The notes: a model not told the origin generated them from the sequence alone. A stretch of DNA of 64,000 nucleotides from Niallia alba (GCF_012933555.1 NZ_JABBPK010000001.1:226001-290000); one strand, 5' to 3'; positions 54,403 through 64,000 are shown, numbered from the stretch's first letter. Program-made: numbers and translations.

Positions 54403-55389
54403 ATGTTATATAGATTTATTGACTTGTTTGCTGGTATCGGAGGTATTAGAACTGCTTTTGAACCCTATGGACATTGTGTTTTTAGTTGTGAGTGGGACGT
54501 GAAGGCTCAGGAAACATATGAAGCAAATTTCGGTGAAAAACCAGTTGGTGATATTAGAAGTGTAAATGAAAAAGAAATTCCTGATCATGATATATTGCTT
54601 GCAGGTTTTCCATGTCAACCGTTTAGTATTGCAGGAGTTTCTAAGAAGCAATCATTAGGACGGCAGCATGGTTTTTTAGACGAGACACAAGGGACTCTAT
54701 TTTTTGATATTGCTCGAATAATAAAAGAAAAACAGCCTCAAGCCTTTCTACTGGAAAATGTAAAGAATTTAAGAAGTCACGATAAGGGTAAAACATTTAA
54801 GGTAATAATTAATGTATTAGAAGAACTAGGTTATACAGTTTATTCAGAGGTATTAAATGCGAAAGGACTAGTACCGCAGAACCGTGAACGTATTTATATT
54901 GTAGGCTTTAAAAAGCCTTTGAAATTTGAATTTCCTCAGGTTCCTAAAGAAGGTCCTTCTCTACAAACAATTCTAGAGGAAGATGTAGACGAAAAATACA
55001 CCTTATCGGATAAACTTTGGGATTATCTTCAAGCATATAAAGAAAAACATGCAAAAAAGGGAAATGGATTTGGCTACGGCCTTGCTGATCTAAACTCTTA
55101 CAGTAGAACTTTAAGTGCAAGATACTATAAGGATGGAAGTGAGATTCTCATTCCTCAAGGAGAGGGAAAAAATCCAAGAAGACTGACCCCACGCGAATGT
55201 GCGCGCTTGCAAGGGTTTCCAGAAACGTTTAAGATTGTAGTAAGTAACACTGCTGCTTACAAACAGTTCGGTAATAGCGTTGCAGTACCTGTTGTTCGGC
55301 TGATTGCTGAAAAGATGGTACAAGCAATTGAGCGTGAAGAAATACTACAAGTCGTGGAAGAGGGTCGAGTCGAGTATGCAACAAAATGA
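54403..55389 (+). CDS. DNA (cytosine-5) methyltransferase of an EcoRII-type system
   Basis: It methylates cytosine C5 in DNA. The ATG at 54403 is six bases after GGAGGTG and gives 328 residues. Motifs in order are DLFAGIGG (I), PCQPFS with catalytic Cys71 (IV), ENVKNL (VI), [10 protein letters not shown] (VIII), [14 protein letters not shown] (IX) and [10 protein letters not shown] (X). It overlaps the EcoRII-like nuclease gene by 14 bases. The pairing suggests CCWGG as target, not shown by the sequence alone. With the nuclease gene broken it may act as a solitary methylase. Confidence 0.95.
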   Translation: MLYRFIDLFAGIGGIRTAFEPYGHCVFSCEWDVKAQETYEANFGEKPVGDIRSVNEKEIPDHDILLAGFPCQPFSIAGVSKKQSLGRQHGFLDETQGTLFFDIARIIKEKQPQAFLLENVKNLRSHDKGKTFKVIINVLEELGYTVYSEVLNAKGLVPQNRERIYIVGFKKPLKFEFPQVPKEGPSLQTILEEDVDEKYTLSDKLWDYLQAYKEKHAKKGNGFGYGLADLNSYSRTLSARYYKDGSEILIPQGEGKNPRRLTPRECARLQGFPETFKIVVSNTAAYKQFGNSVAVPVVRLIAEKMVQAIEREEILQVVEEGRVEYATK

Positions 55390-55834
55390 GTCAGAAAAAC
55401 TCACGAATGCAATTGAGGCGGCCAAGTCTATTGGTCGCTTTTATTGTAAATTCATATCTGCAAATGATGTAGATCTAACAGGTGCCCATCAAGTAGGGCT
55501 TTACATTGCAAAACAAGCATGGAATATCTTCTTTGAAGAAAAAGGTGTAAAAGGAGAAAACAAAGACAAATACATTAAAGTTCACCTTGACGGATATTAT
55601 CCATATGAAAGCCGTGTAATATATTATGGCAGAGGGACAAGAAACGAATACCGTATTACTCGTTTTTGGACCAATTCACCATTTGAGAAAGCAGAACAAG
55701 TGGGTAACTTGATTATCTTCATGCCGATGGATCAAGAGAACTTCAAAGTCTATATTTTAGATACTGAAGATGAGATTGAAAAATTCATAGATTCCTTCTC
55801 CCTGTCCCTTATCGTATTGTCAAAACTTTTATAG
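55376..55834 (+). pseudogene. EcoRII-type restriction endonuclease, N-terminal half, cut by an IS
   Basis: From the ATG at 55376 the frame gives 152 residues resembling the EcoRII N-terminal effector domain (ISANDVDLTGAHQVGLYI, RVIYYGRGTRNEYRITRFW). In a type IIE enzyme this half binds a second recognition site and restrains the catalytic half. The frame ends at the insertion point of the IS, and the catalytic half lies beyond it at 57602. Residues after EIEKFIDSF may already be frameshifted. Confidence 0.85.
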
Positions 55835-55954
55835 TAAATAGGTTATTAAATCCTATCTGAGAGGGCTTTATAAGCAAAAAAATTGCCACCCCCTGAATTC
55901 TAAGGATAATTGAGGTTACGACACTCTCAACAACCTAGAAAAGGAAGTGACAAT

Positions 55955-57393
55955 TTGTACCCTCAAATTATAACCTATTTATTAACTTTTATAAACTATC
56001 AAGAACAACTAATTCGAACATTGCTTACTTTATTGATTGGTAAGAGTATGTTTGATAAGCCTACTGAACAGCCAGTAAAAAACCATATCGAAAACTTCAA
56101 GTGGACGACCTTCCGGTCATTGAAGTTCTGGAACAGCTTGATTATCGAGTTCTTCTTAGTGAATATCTAGAGAAGAACGGGAAACCACTTAAACCTGTTC
56201 AAAGGCGTAAGAATGCAAAAGTTTCCGTACCTAAAGCCATGAACTGTCCAAAGTGTGGTGCTCCATCGGATTATCTTTATGCCAACAATGGAGATAAAGG
56301 TCAGTATCAATGCAAGGTGTGTACAGAACTTTTCAGTGAAAAGAACCGTTACTCTAAGGAGGCCATCCTGAAGTGTCCTCATTGTTCCAAGACTCTCGAG
56401 AAAATAAAAGAAAGAAAAGATTTTCACGTGTTTAAGTGCAAGAACAATGACTGTTCTTATTATCAAAAGAAGCTCAATGGGATGACTTCAAAAGAAAAGA
56501 AAAGGTTCAAAAAGGACCCTCAAGCATTTAAATTAAGATACATTTTCCGTCAGTTTCATATCGATTTCCAGCCGTTATCCAAGGAATCACCAGAACTGCC
56601 GGCCGTTGACTTATCAAAGATTTATGCATCACCACATACATTAGGATTAATCCTAACCTATCATGTAAACTATGGCCTTTCGGCCCGTAAAACAGCTGCG
56701 ATTATGCAGGACGTACACGGAGTGATGATTTCACATCAGACTGTATTGAACTACGAAAATAGCGTAGCTTTATTACTTAAACCTTATGTGGATCACTATC
56801 CCTATGAACTTTCAGACCAATTCTGCGGTGATGAAACGTATATCAGAGTAAACGGTCGATGGCATTATTTATTTTTCTTTTTTGACGCCGTGAAAAAGAT
56901 TATTCTTTCGTATCCGGTGTCGCCTAATCGAGACACAGCAACAGCCATTCGAGCAATTGATGAGGTCTTAATCAAGATGAAAGAGATTCCAGAAAATCTG
57001 ACCTTTGTGGTAGACGGGAATCCAATCTATCTTTTAGCCCAACATTTCTTCGCTCAACATGGGATTTCATTCGATGTGAAGCAGGTCATTGGATTAACCA
57101 ATGAGGACCCTGTTTCGACCGAATATAGACCACTGAAACAAATAATTGAGAGACTTAACCGCACCTTTAAGGGCAATTATCGCTCCACTCATGGATTCGG
57201 CTCTGAACATGGTTCCATTTCATACGTCACCTTATTTACGGCCTACTTTAACTTTTTGCGTCCGCATGCCGCCTTAGAAGGAAAAGTGCCCGTAGTGAAT
57301 CCAGAACTCAAGGGGCTTCCAACAATGCCAGCACGTTGGACAAAGCTCATTGGATTAGCACAACAATGGATAGTAGAACAAAGACAAGCCTAA
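55955..57393 (+). pseudogene. DDE transposase with zinc-ribbon N terminus, frameshifted
   Basis: A TTG at 55955 (AAGGAAG upstream) opens YPQIITYLLTFINYQEQLI. Near 56083-56090 the frame breaks by an apparent one-base deletion (CATATCG), and the rest continues to 57393 (430 residues from a GTG at 56101). The long part has zinc-binding CPKCGAP/CKVC and CPHC/C pairs, then an IS6/IS240-like catalytic core: FCGDETYIRVNGRW (Asp), FVVDGNPIY (Asp) and QIIERLNRTFKGNYR (Glu). Full length would be about 479. Either it is a pseudogene or translation starts at 56101. Confidence 0.7.
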
Positions 57394-57432
57394 CTTTTTG
57401 TTTAGCTGAGCCCTTAAGCTAATTCAGCAATC

Positions 57433-57580
57433 GGCGGAGCGAACTCTTGACAAACCGAACTTGCCAATGGTTTAAAATGGAAACAACCAAGGGCTTATTT
57501 GGTATGCCTTCTTTTGTTCCCTTCGCCCTTGTTAAACAATCCTCAAACCATTGGCGTGTTTGTCAAGAGCGATTGCGGCG
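57433..57580. repeat. Long nested hairpin in the right part of the IS
   Basis: CTCTTGACAAAC (57444-57455) and GCCAATGGTTT (57463-57473) have exact complements at 57558-57569 and 57545-57555. An inner AAGGGC/GCCCTT pair lies between. Such structure suggests an end-recognition hairpin or a transcription block for the IS. Confidence 0.65.
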
Positions 57581-57601
57581 CATCTCCATCCAGTAAATAG
57601 G

Positions 57602-58393
57602 AGAGAAACTAACCCTTTAGGTAGTTTTCATAAATCTTTTGACACTACCTCCCTTATGGACAATAACGCGGTTTACAATGGGGGAAAAGTTAAGGACATA
57701 GATTTATCTAAAAAGTTAGAAAAGGAAATAGAAGAAGTAGTCTATGTGTTTGAGGACTTCCCTGAAACAATTAAACTTGCAGAATTAGCCAGACAAATAC
57801 ATTACCATGTATATAAAAAGAAAAGTTTTCCACCCGATACTATGATTCTTGAGTGGGTAAAGACTGAATACAGTGTATTTAGAGCAATTGAAAGAAATTT
57901 GTATAAAAATAATTTATCCTATGATGATATTGATCCACTAATTGCGTTTGCTAGTAGTGCCTTAAATCGAAGAAAGAGTAGAGCAGGAAAGTCTTTGGAA
58001 CATCATGTTGATTTCTTATTTTCTTCTTATCGTATTCCGTTTAGCCATCCCGGTCGGTCTGAAGGTAATAAAAAGCCTGATTTCTTACTTCCATCAAATG
58101 CAGCCTATGCTGATAAGTCATTCCTTGATAGCGACTTAATTTTTCTAGGTGCGAAAACTACTTGTAAGGATAGATGGAGACAGATTCTGAACGAAGCGAA
58201 CAGAATCGATGAGAAACACTTATTGACACTTCAACAGGGAATATCCCCTAACCAGTTAGATGAAATGGCAGATGAAAAAGTTACGTTAGTTGTACCTAAG
58301 CCCTACCACTCATTATATCCAGCAAAATATCAGAATAGATTATGGACCGTTGAAAAATTTATTCACTATGCAGAAGAAAAATATTCATTATAA
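57602..58393 (+). pseudogene. EcoRII-type restriction endonuclease, C-terminal catalytic half
   Basis: The frame continues from IS sequence (open from 57551) into a clear EcoRII catalytic domain: NRRKSRAGKSLEHHVDFLF, EGNKKPDFLLPS, LGAKTTCKDRWRQILNEANRI, KHLLTLQQGISPNQLDEM and VVPKPYHS. The PD-(D/E)XK-like residues (Asp in KPDFLLPS, Lys in AKTTCKDR) are intact. Without its own start and N-terminal half it is unlikely to be made normally. If expressed from an IS promoter, a truncated EcoRII C domain could cut without needing a second site, as shown for EcoRII; that is inference here. Confidence 0.88.
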
Positions 58394-58394
58394 T

Positions 58395-58414
58395 AGACCC
58401 TTCGGGTCTTTTTG
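58395..58414 (+). terminator. Rho-independent terminator of the restriction locus
   Basis: AGACCC, three-base loop, GGGTCT, then TTTTTG. Confidence 0.85.
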
Positions 58415-58610
58415 TCTTAAACAGGGGTAAAATTAGGGTTAGAATAGGCCTGTAATCAAAGTTAGTGTATGAACTAAGTTGTAGTAAGGACTCATTATTG
58501 AGTTTCTTATAAATCGGGTAATGGTATAATCTTAATAGAGTCATAGTTAGAAATGCAAAGATTCTTCCTCAACCGCAACCGCTATTAATTGATATTTGGA
58601 GAGATTAGGT

Positions 58611-59447
58611 ATGGACGTAGTTAAGCATAAGAAAACAGGACAAATTTATTCGGCTTATCAAGTTCAAAATATGTCTGAAGAAAAACAACTAGAATTAAAG
58701 GGTTTAATTATTTGTAGAGAATGTGGAAAAGATGCTTGGTTTCGAAAAAAATCAGTAGATGGTAAGGAACCCTGTTTTTCAGCAAAGCATGATATAGACT
58801 GTAATTTAAAGAAGTCGAATACTTCTTCAAATAAAAAGGAGAACAGAGTATCTCAAAATAAAAGAGAGGCAGATACAAATGATATAGGAATCTTGTTTAA
58901 GGATTACTTTAGTAACGCTTCTCTTGCTGGAGATGATAACGAAGAATCTGATGTTTTTGGAAAAACAGGTGATAGTAAAAATATTTATGATAAAGATCCG
59001 ACAAAAACTGTACAGAAAACATGGACGCTTAAAAGGATATTAGACTGTGCTATAAATAATAATCTTGATAAGCAAGGATTTTCATTGGAAATAGATAATA
59101 AGATAATTCCTCTTGAAAAAATGGTCAGTTCTTGGGATGGAGTTACTAAACAACAAAATGGTGTTCAAGGTTTCTTTTGGGGATATCTTCAAAGTTCGGA
59201 TAACGAAATATGGCTAAATTCTGATAAGAAATATCCCTATAATAGTTTCAGCATTAAGTTAAATGAACAGGTCAAAAAAAGATTTTGGTTAAGTATGGGT
59301 AAAATTAAGGGGAATTGGAAAAATGGTGTGCCCGCTATAGTATTCGGAGAACTCAAGTGGGTTCAATCAGGTAAAATTTATGTAGAGATCAATGACCTTA
59401 CAAGATTGTATATTAATCGTAGAGTATATAAATCTAATAGCAACTAA
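58611..59447 (+). CDS. Zinc-finger protein of unknown function beside the OLD nuclease
   Basis: The product has 278 residues from the ATG at 58611 (TGGAGAG upstream). Residues 30-65 contain CRECGKDAWFRK, then C-F-S-A-K-H and D-C, a probable zinc site like the N terminus of CoiA-type proteins. A Lys/Ser/Asn-rich linker (65-95) follows, then a globular C-terminal part. No nuclease motif is certain. Position between a restriction locus and an OLD-family gene suggests a defence role, which is guilt by association only. Confidence 0.6.
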   Translation: MDVVKHKKTGQIYSAYQVQNMSEEKQLELKGLIICRECGKDAWFRKKSVDGKEPCFSAKHDIDCNLKKSNTSSNKKENRVSQNKREADTNDIGILFKDYFSNASLAGDDNEESDVFGKTGDSKNIYDKDPTKTVQKTWTLKRILDCAINNNLDKQGFSLEIDNKIIPLEKMVSSWDGVTKQQNGVQGFFWGYLQSSDNEIWLNSDKKYPYNSFSIKLNEQVKKRFWLSMGKIKGNWKNGVPAIVFGELKWVQSGKIYVEINDLTRLYINRRVYKSNSN

Positions 59448-59488
59448 TCTAATTAACTTATTTTAATTACTTTTAGTTACTCATCGGG

Positions 59489-60181
59489 GTGAAAAACTTG
59501 CTATACTACATTTTTACAATAATTGGATTATCTTTGTTAGGGTTTAGTTTAATAATCCGTAATTCAATAAAGGAAGTAAATAATCAAAGGGAAGCCTATG
59601 AGTATCTTAATAAATTTCGTGAATATGGTAATAGTCTATTAATTGAAAAAGAGAACTATCAGTTATATGAATGGTTAACCATGAAAGCACCAAAAATGCA
59701 GGATAAGGTTGGAGAACTAGGGATTGCAAGAGGATTCATTCCACCTTTTTCTGGTATTCAGTATAGAACATATCAAATAATAATTAACGCTTTACCTACT
59801 TTGAGGGATGAAGCAAGAAGTCCAATTCGAGGATTTAATAGTCTTCAAAATAGCATAATGCATAATTATCTTTCTATGATTGACGATGTCTTGTTAAGAT
59901 ATATAGGTGTTGTAGAAAATAATATCGAAAAGTTAAAGGGGCAAGCAAAGAACCCCTTTGTATGGTTAAGAGAAGGGGTTCAGTTTTTTGTGCATCTGCC
60001 TATTCTCTTATTATACTGGACTGGACTAATTAAGTACGGCACGTATTATAGGATTTTAAATAATATAATTGTAAAAATCATAAATTTCCTCGTTATAGTA
60101 ATTGGTTTGATTAGTTCAATAATCACTATTGTAACAGGCTATAATCCTTTTACAGAGATTTTAAGTAAATATGTAAAATGA
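59489..60181 (+). CDS. Membrane-anchored protein of unknown function
   Basis: The product has 230 residues. There is one N-terminal helix (1-20), a cytoplasmic or external domain, and two hydrophobic helices near the C terminus (about 165-185 and 197-220). The start is a GTG at 59489; a TTG at 59498 behind GGGGTGA is an alternative. It lies between the zinc-finger gene and the OLD gene but ends in its own terminator, so co-function is unproven. Confidence 0.6.
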   Translation: MKNLLYYIFTIIGLSLLGFSLIIRNSIKEVNNQREAYEYLNKFREYGNSLLIEKENYQLYEWLTMKAPKMQDKVGELGIARGFIPPFSGIQYRTYQIIINALPTLRDEARSPIRGFNSLQNSIMHNYLSMIDDVLLRYIGVVENNIEKLKGQAKNPFVWLREGVQFFVHLPILLLYWTGLIKYGTYYRILNNIIVKIINFLVIVIGLISSIITIVTGYNPFTEILSKYVK

Positions 60182-60197
60182 CAACCAAACTATAACT

Positions 60198-60226
60198 GGC
60201 AGCAGGGAAGCCTGCTGTTCTTTTTT
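60198..60226 (+). terminator. Rho-independent terminator
   Basis: GCAGCAGG pairs with CCTGCTG(T) around GAAG, followed by TTCTTTTTT. Confidence 0.85.
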
Positions 60227-60327
60227 ATGGAAGGTAAAGGGTGTATATTTATGGAATGAAGGTTTTTTGTCATTTCTTGTAGAATTCTAATATAGGCATT
60301 ATTAAATAAGTTTTAAGGAGTTTAGTC

Positions 60328-62210
60328 GTGTATATTTCAAAGTTGAGTGTAAAGAACTATAGAAATTTTGGTGAAGAGAAATTTACGATTCCGCTGAAAC
60401 CATTTACTGCTATTATTGGAGAGAATAATATAGGGAAGTCAAATCTTATTGATTGCATAGGTTTGGTCTTAAGTCAGGATATCACTATGTTCAAGAAAAG
60501 GTTTTTAGACATTGATGATATAAATTCAAAAACAAAAGAGAACTTTAAAAAATCCATTGTAAGAGTTATTGACGAAGAAACCATTGATGATTCTGAAATG
60601 AAGTTTCCTGAAGTTAAGGTCGAATTAATATTAGATGAATTAGACGATGATCAACTTGCTGTTGTAGGGGATTGGTTTTATGAAAAGACATTTACTAAGG
60701 CCAAATTAACTTATTGGTTTAAACCTAGGGCTGGTTTTAAAAGACAAGAATGGATTGAAAGGCAAGTTGCCAATTTGAGGGAACTATTAAGTGAAGGTAA
60801 GGTGAAAAAAGAAGAATTATATAATCATGTTGAATTCCCTATCGATCAATATGAATATGTAATTTTTGGTGGAAATAACCCTACTAATAAATGTGACCCA
60901 TACTTCTTAAAAATGTTAAAATTAGAGGTTTTAGACGCTCTACGTGATGCAAAAAAGGAACTAGTAGTCACAACGGGGAATATAAATTATTATATCGTAT
61001 TTTAAATAAAAATTATGCAAATGATTTTATTGAGGTCCAATCAATTCTTGGGGAATTAAATCAGAAATTAAAAGAAAATAAAAAATTAGATTCTATTAAG
61101 AGGGAACTAACTACATATTTAGACAGGGTTTCTTTATCTAACCCATCGGAATTAAACAGTATTGACTTTAATTTCTCTTCTCCAGAGGTTAATGAAATAT
61201 TAAAGAAATTAAGTATTGTGTATGGAGAGAATCCTGTTTCAATTGAAAGAAATGGATTGGGTAAGAATAATTTATTATTTATTTCTCTTGTACTCTCGCA
61301 TCTAGCGTCTCAGGCGGATGATAAGACAAAATTAGCGTTTAGAGTTATTGGGATAGAAGAGCCTGAGGCACATTTACACCCACATTTACAAACACATCTG
61401 GCGAAAAATTTAAGTAAGGTTAATAGTATTGGGAGCAAAGAGGATAAAAAGAAGGATGATAAAGAGGAAAAGAAGAAGGATACCCAGATTATCATTACAT
61501 CTCACTCCACTAATATAACTACCTCAATTGATTTAAATAACCTAGTTATTCTTTACAAAGATAAGGTACAGATAAAGTATCATTATATCCTTGATGGTTT
61601 TTCAGATAAAAAAGAAGGACAAGACCATATTAAGTATTTGAAAAAATATCTAGATGCAACAAATTCATCTATGTTTTATGCAAGGAGACTTATCCTTGTT
61701 GAGGGAATATCTGAGCAAATATTGGTTCCATTATTCTTTGAAATGCACCAAAAGAAAACGTTAGAAAGTATTGGCTCTAACATAATCAATGTTAATGGGG
61801 TTGCTTTTAAGCATTTTCTAGAAATAATAAAAAACGGATACTTTATTAAGTGTGGTGTACTAACCGATAAAGATGCGGGAAAGAAAACGGAAAAACGGGC
61901 TGAAAAACTAAAAGAGCACTATAAGGTTAATAAGGATGTAATTGCCATTGAAATCAACGATGACACATTTGAAAAAGAGATAATAAAGTATAATGATAAG
62001 GGCAAGGGAAGGGAGTTGTTGTTAAGGGTTTTTAAACAACTTCACCCTATAAAATATAAAGAAGTAGAGAAGAATTGGACAAAACAGATTGACATGAAGA
62101 CTTACTTCGAAAACATAGAAAATGATAAATCTGATTTTGCATTTGCTTTACATGAAGAACTATTAAAAGATAGTACAGGCTTTAAAATTCCTGATTATAT
62201 AGTTTTGTAA
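60328..62210 (+). pseudogene. OLD-family ATP-dependent nuclease gene with a one-base frameshift
   Basis: Residues 1-220 hold the ATPase start (SKLSVKNYRNF, Walker A in IIGENNIGKSNL). A run of four G at 60975-60978 then breaks the frame; with five G it would continue YKLLYRILNKNYANDF and the product would be 627 residues, a normal OLD length. The second part has Walker B (GIEEPEAHLHPHLQ), the SHS switch (IIITSHSTNI) and a Toprim nuclease domain (LILVEGISEQ, GVLTDKDAG). OLD proteins act in phage defence, alone or with a helicase partner as in Gabija; no UvrD-like gene is present. Confidence 0.88.
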
Positions 62211-62262
62211 TTGACAGAAAAATAAAAAACAAGTATTATAATTGAGAATGATAATCATTATA
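62211..62262 (+). promoter_or_regulatory. Promoter and Fur box of the siderophore uptake operon
   Basis: -35 TTGACA (62211-62216), a 17-base spacer and -10 TATTAT (62234-62239) lie right after the OLD stop. A 19-base Fur box, GAGAATGATAATCATTATA (62244-62262), matches the GATAATGATAATCATTATC consensus in nearly all positions. Iron-loaded Fur would repress the operon. Confidence 0.9.
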
Positions 62263-62287
62263 AAAATAGAAAAAGAGGGACATACAT

Positions 62288-63337
62288 ATGTTTAAAAAAC
62301 AAAGAAAGCCATTTATTCATATTTTATTATTCTCAATTGTAGCAATCCTTTTATTAGCGGGTTGTTCAAGTCAGTCAACACCTAAATCAGATGAAACAAA
62401 ATCAGATGATTCAAATACAGATTCTCAATATCCAATAACTATCAAACATGCGTTTGGTGAGACAGTAATTGAGGAGAAGCCTGAACGTGTTGCTACTATT
62501 GCATGGTCCAATCATGATGTTGCACTTGCTCTTGGGGTTGTACCTGTAGGTTTCTCAGCAGCAAACTACGGAGTGCAAGATGAAAGCGGTATGTTACCTT
62601 GGACGAAAGCGAAAATAGAAGAATTAGGGGAAAAAAATCCGAATATTTTTCAAGATACAGATGGTTTAGACTTTGAAGCGATTGCTGATTCTAATCCAGA
62701 TGTTATTCTTGCAGCATATTCAGGTATTACGCAAGAAGAATATGATACATTAAGTGAAATTGCCCCAGTTGTTGCTTATCAAGAAAATCCTTGGGTAGCA
62801 ACTTGGCGTGAACAAGTAACATACAATTCTATGGGAATGGGTATGGAAGAAGAAGGAAAACAGCTTATTGCGGATACAGAAAAATTAATTGCAGATAAAG
62901 CAAGTGCACACCCTGGAATTAAGGGGAAAAAAGCAGCATTTGTAAGTGTCAATGGTGCTGATTTATCTAAGTTTTACATCTACACACCAGCAGATCCACG
63001 TGGTGAATTCTTGACAGAATTAGGAATGGAATATCCGGAAAGTATTACAAGTCAAATTACTGATCCAACTAGCTTCTATTTGGAAGTAAGTGCTGAAAAT
63101 GCAGATATACTAAACGATGTAGATATTTTTGTATCATATGGAAATGATCAAACACTTGCTGCTTTACAGGCTGATCCGATTTATGGAAAGATTCCTGCTG
63201 TAGAGAGAGGATCTGTTGTTATTATTGAGGATAATACTCCACTTGCAGCAGCAGGAACTCCAAGTACACTTTCTATTGAATACTCTATCGATGAGTACTT
63301 AACTTTACTCTCAGAAGCTGTAAGCAAAGTGAAATAA
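62288..63337 (+). CDS. Iron-siderophore ABC transporter substrate-binding lipoprotein
   Basis: The product has 349 residues. Signal and lipobox are LLFSIVAILLLAGC (cysteine about 26), then a Ser/Asp-rich linker, and a FecB-type periplasmic-binding fold from about 50 (ITIKHAFGETVIEEKPERVATIAWSNHDVALALG, given by its ends). It captures ferric siderophore outside the membrane. The class resembles B. subtilis YfiY; the exact siderophore cannot be read. It is directly followed by the permease gene, with zero intergenic bases. Confidence 0.93.
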   Translation: MFKKQRKPFIHILLFSIVAILLLAGCSSQSTPKSDETKSDDSNTDSQYPITIKHAFGETVIEEKPERVATIAWSNHDVALALGVVPVGFSAANYGVQDESGMLPWTKAKIEELGEKNPNIFQDTDGLDFEAIADSNPDVILAAYSGITQEEYDTLSEIAPVVAYQENPWVATWREQVTYNSMGMGMEEEGKQLIADTEKLIADKASAHPGIKGKKAAFVSVNGADLSKFYIYTPADPRGEFLTELGMEYPESITSQITDPTSFYLEVSAENADILNDVDIFVSYGNDQTLAALQADPIYGKIPAVERGSVVIIEDNTPLAAAGTPSTLSIEYSIDEYLTLLSEAVSKVK

Positions 63338-64000
63338 ATGGAACATACATCCGTTTTAAAAAATAAGCAGTTAGTAATTCCGAGAAGATTTATTAGCGTA
63401 TTAATACTTTCAATTGTCTTACTCGGTATAAGTATATTGGTGTCTCTTGCTTTTGGGTCTCGTACTGTTGGATGGAACGAAATAATGGATGGTTTATTCC
63501 ATCCTGATGTCCAGTCACACGGAGCAAATGTTGTTCGCCAAAGAATTGCTAGAACTGTTTTTAGTCTTATGTGTGGTGCTGCATTAGGAGTTTCTGGGGC
63601 TCTTATGCAGTCCGTCACACGTAACCCTATTGCAGATCCTAGCATATTAGGAGTAAACACAGGTGCGGCACTATTCGTCGTTTGTGGAATATCCTTTTTT
63701 CATATTGGTACTGCTAGTCAATACATTTGGTTTGCATTAGCAGGAGCAATCTTAACTGCCATTTTTGTATTCGGAATTGGTTCGATGGGGAGTGGCGGTG
63801 CCACCCCCCTTAAACTCGTTTTAGCTGGGGCGGCGACAAGTGCAGCATTATCCTCTCTTGTAATGGCAATTATGATCCCGCGCTCAAATGTGATGGATCA
63901 ATTTAGATTTTGGCAGGTAGGCAGCGTTGGTTCTGGAAATTGGAACTCTATCTCTATTTTTATTCCTTTTCTTATCGTCGGTATTCTAATAGCCTTGTTT
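63338..64000 (+). CDS. FecCD-type siderophore permease subunit, cut by the window end
   Basis: The ATG at 63338 directly follows the previous stop, and the frame is open to the window edge (221 codons seen). About six hydrophobic helices are visible. The BtuC/FecCD signature GVSGALMQSVTRNPIADPSILGVNTGAAL is present near residue 85. It would form the membrane channel with a second permease expected downstream. Confidence 0.92.
   Translation, partial: MEHTSVLKNKQLVIPRRFISVLILSIVLLGISILVSLAFGSRTVGWNEIMDGLFHPDVQSHGANVVRQRIARTVFSLMCGAALGVSGALMQSVTRNPIADPSILGVNTGAALFVVCGISFFHIGTASQYIWFALAGAILTAIFVFGIGSMGSGGATPLKLVLAGAATSAALSSLVMAIMIPRSNVMDQFRFWQVGSVGSGNWNSISIFIPFLIVGILIALF

Larger units (their letters stand above)
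55843..57591 (+). mobile_element. Insertion sequence inside the EcoRII-type nuclease gene
   Basis: The two halves of the nuclease gene are separated by 1.75 kb containing a DDE transposase. The ten-base word AGTAAATAGG stands at both borders (55833-55842 and 57592-57601) and is a candidate target duplication. I do not see clear terminal inverted repeats at these borders, so exact ends are tentative. The right part holds a long nested hairpin. Confidence 0.65.

Noticed and set aside
54403-55389. Adenine or type I methyltransferase
   Set aside because: All ten-motif landmarks, including PCQ and ENV, identify a cytosine-5 enzyme.
60328-62210. Gabija system (GajA plus GajB)
   Set aside because: An OLD-like gene is present, but no UvrD-like helicase gene follows; an iron uptake operon does.

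Overview
The window looks like part of a plasmid, or a plasmid-derived accessory region, from a spore-forming Bacillaceae bacterium. The DNA is AT-rich, most genes have AGGAGG-type ribosome binding sites, and GTG and TTG starts are frequent. Bacillus-type families are present: a SinR-like repressor with a SinI-like tail, an RsbR-type STAS protein, a sporulation-type PAS histidine kinase, two DUF3231 proteins and two CBO0543-like membrane proteins. An archaeo-eukaryotic primase (AEP)-like replication protein, a tyrosine resolvase with its own site, and many short unrecognised genes point to a plasmid. No rRNA or tRNA gene and no CRISPR array was seen.

Layout. (1) 1.15-8.5 kb: a Tn7-like operon tnsA-tnsB-tnsC-tnsD (TniQ family), led by a serine recombinase gene that overlaps tnsA. 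(2) 8.6-18.65 kb: its probable cargo. This holds a run of tiny genes, a broken PD-(D/E)XK nuclease gene, an intact ynfA, a merR-merF-merT-merP-merA mercury operon with a perfect 22-bp MerR operator, a SAM methyltransferase, and cadC-cadA for cadmium/zinc efflux with two CadC-type operators. (3) 18.7-22.4 kb: mostly non-coding. It contains two related small elements with TGT...ACA ends and arrays of TnsB-like sites. One of them (19244-19765) has 25-bp imperfect inverted repeats and a perfect 5-bp target duplication. A degenerate family of G-rich, hairpin-forming repeats and a frameshifted ynfA follow. (4) 22.4-29.0 kb: a second, clearly diverged tnsABCD operon in the same orientation. (5) 29.0-44 kb: plasmid backbone with two DnaA boxes, the Rep/primase gene between 24-bp direct repeats, the tyrosine recombinase and its four-arm site, small genes, an IS3-family element and a PAS chemotaxis-type receptor. 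(6) 44-53 kb: stress and sporulation-type regulators plus an IS4-family element. (7) 54.4-62.2 kb: a defence-like block. It holds an EcoRII-type restriction-modification pair whose nuclease gene is split by an IS, and an OLD-family nuclease broken by a one-base frameshift. (8) 62.2 kb to the end: a Fur-boxed siderophore uptake operon, cut by the window edge.

Main biological points. Both TnsA proteins lack the catalytic aspartate of the Tn7 TnsA nuclease site (Thr in one, Asn in the other), while the other aligned active-site residues remain. Loss of TnsA cutting in Tn7 is known to turn cut-and-paste into replicative, cointegrate-forming transposition. A recombinase gene fused to the start of the first operon would then have an obvious job as a resolvase. 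The tyrosine recombinase carries a TnpI/IRS-like site (a 13-6-13 core plus two accessory repeats at exact 34-bp steps). Several genes are broken by single-base changes (two in G runs), nonsense codons or IS insertions, so this is an actively decaying and rearranging accessory region.
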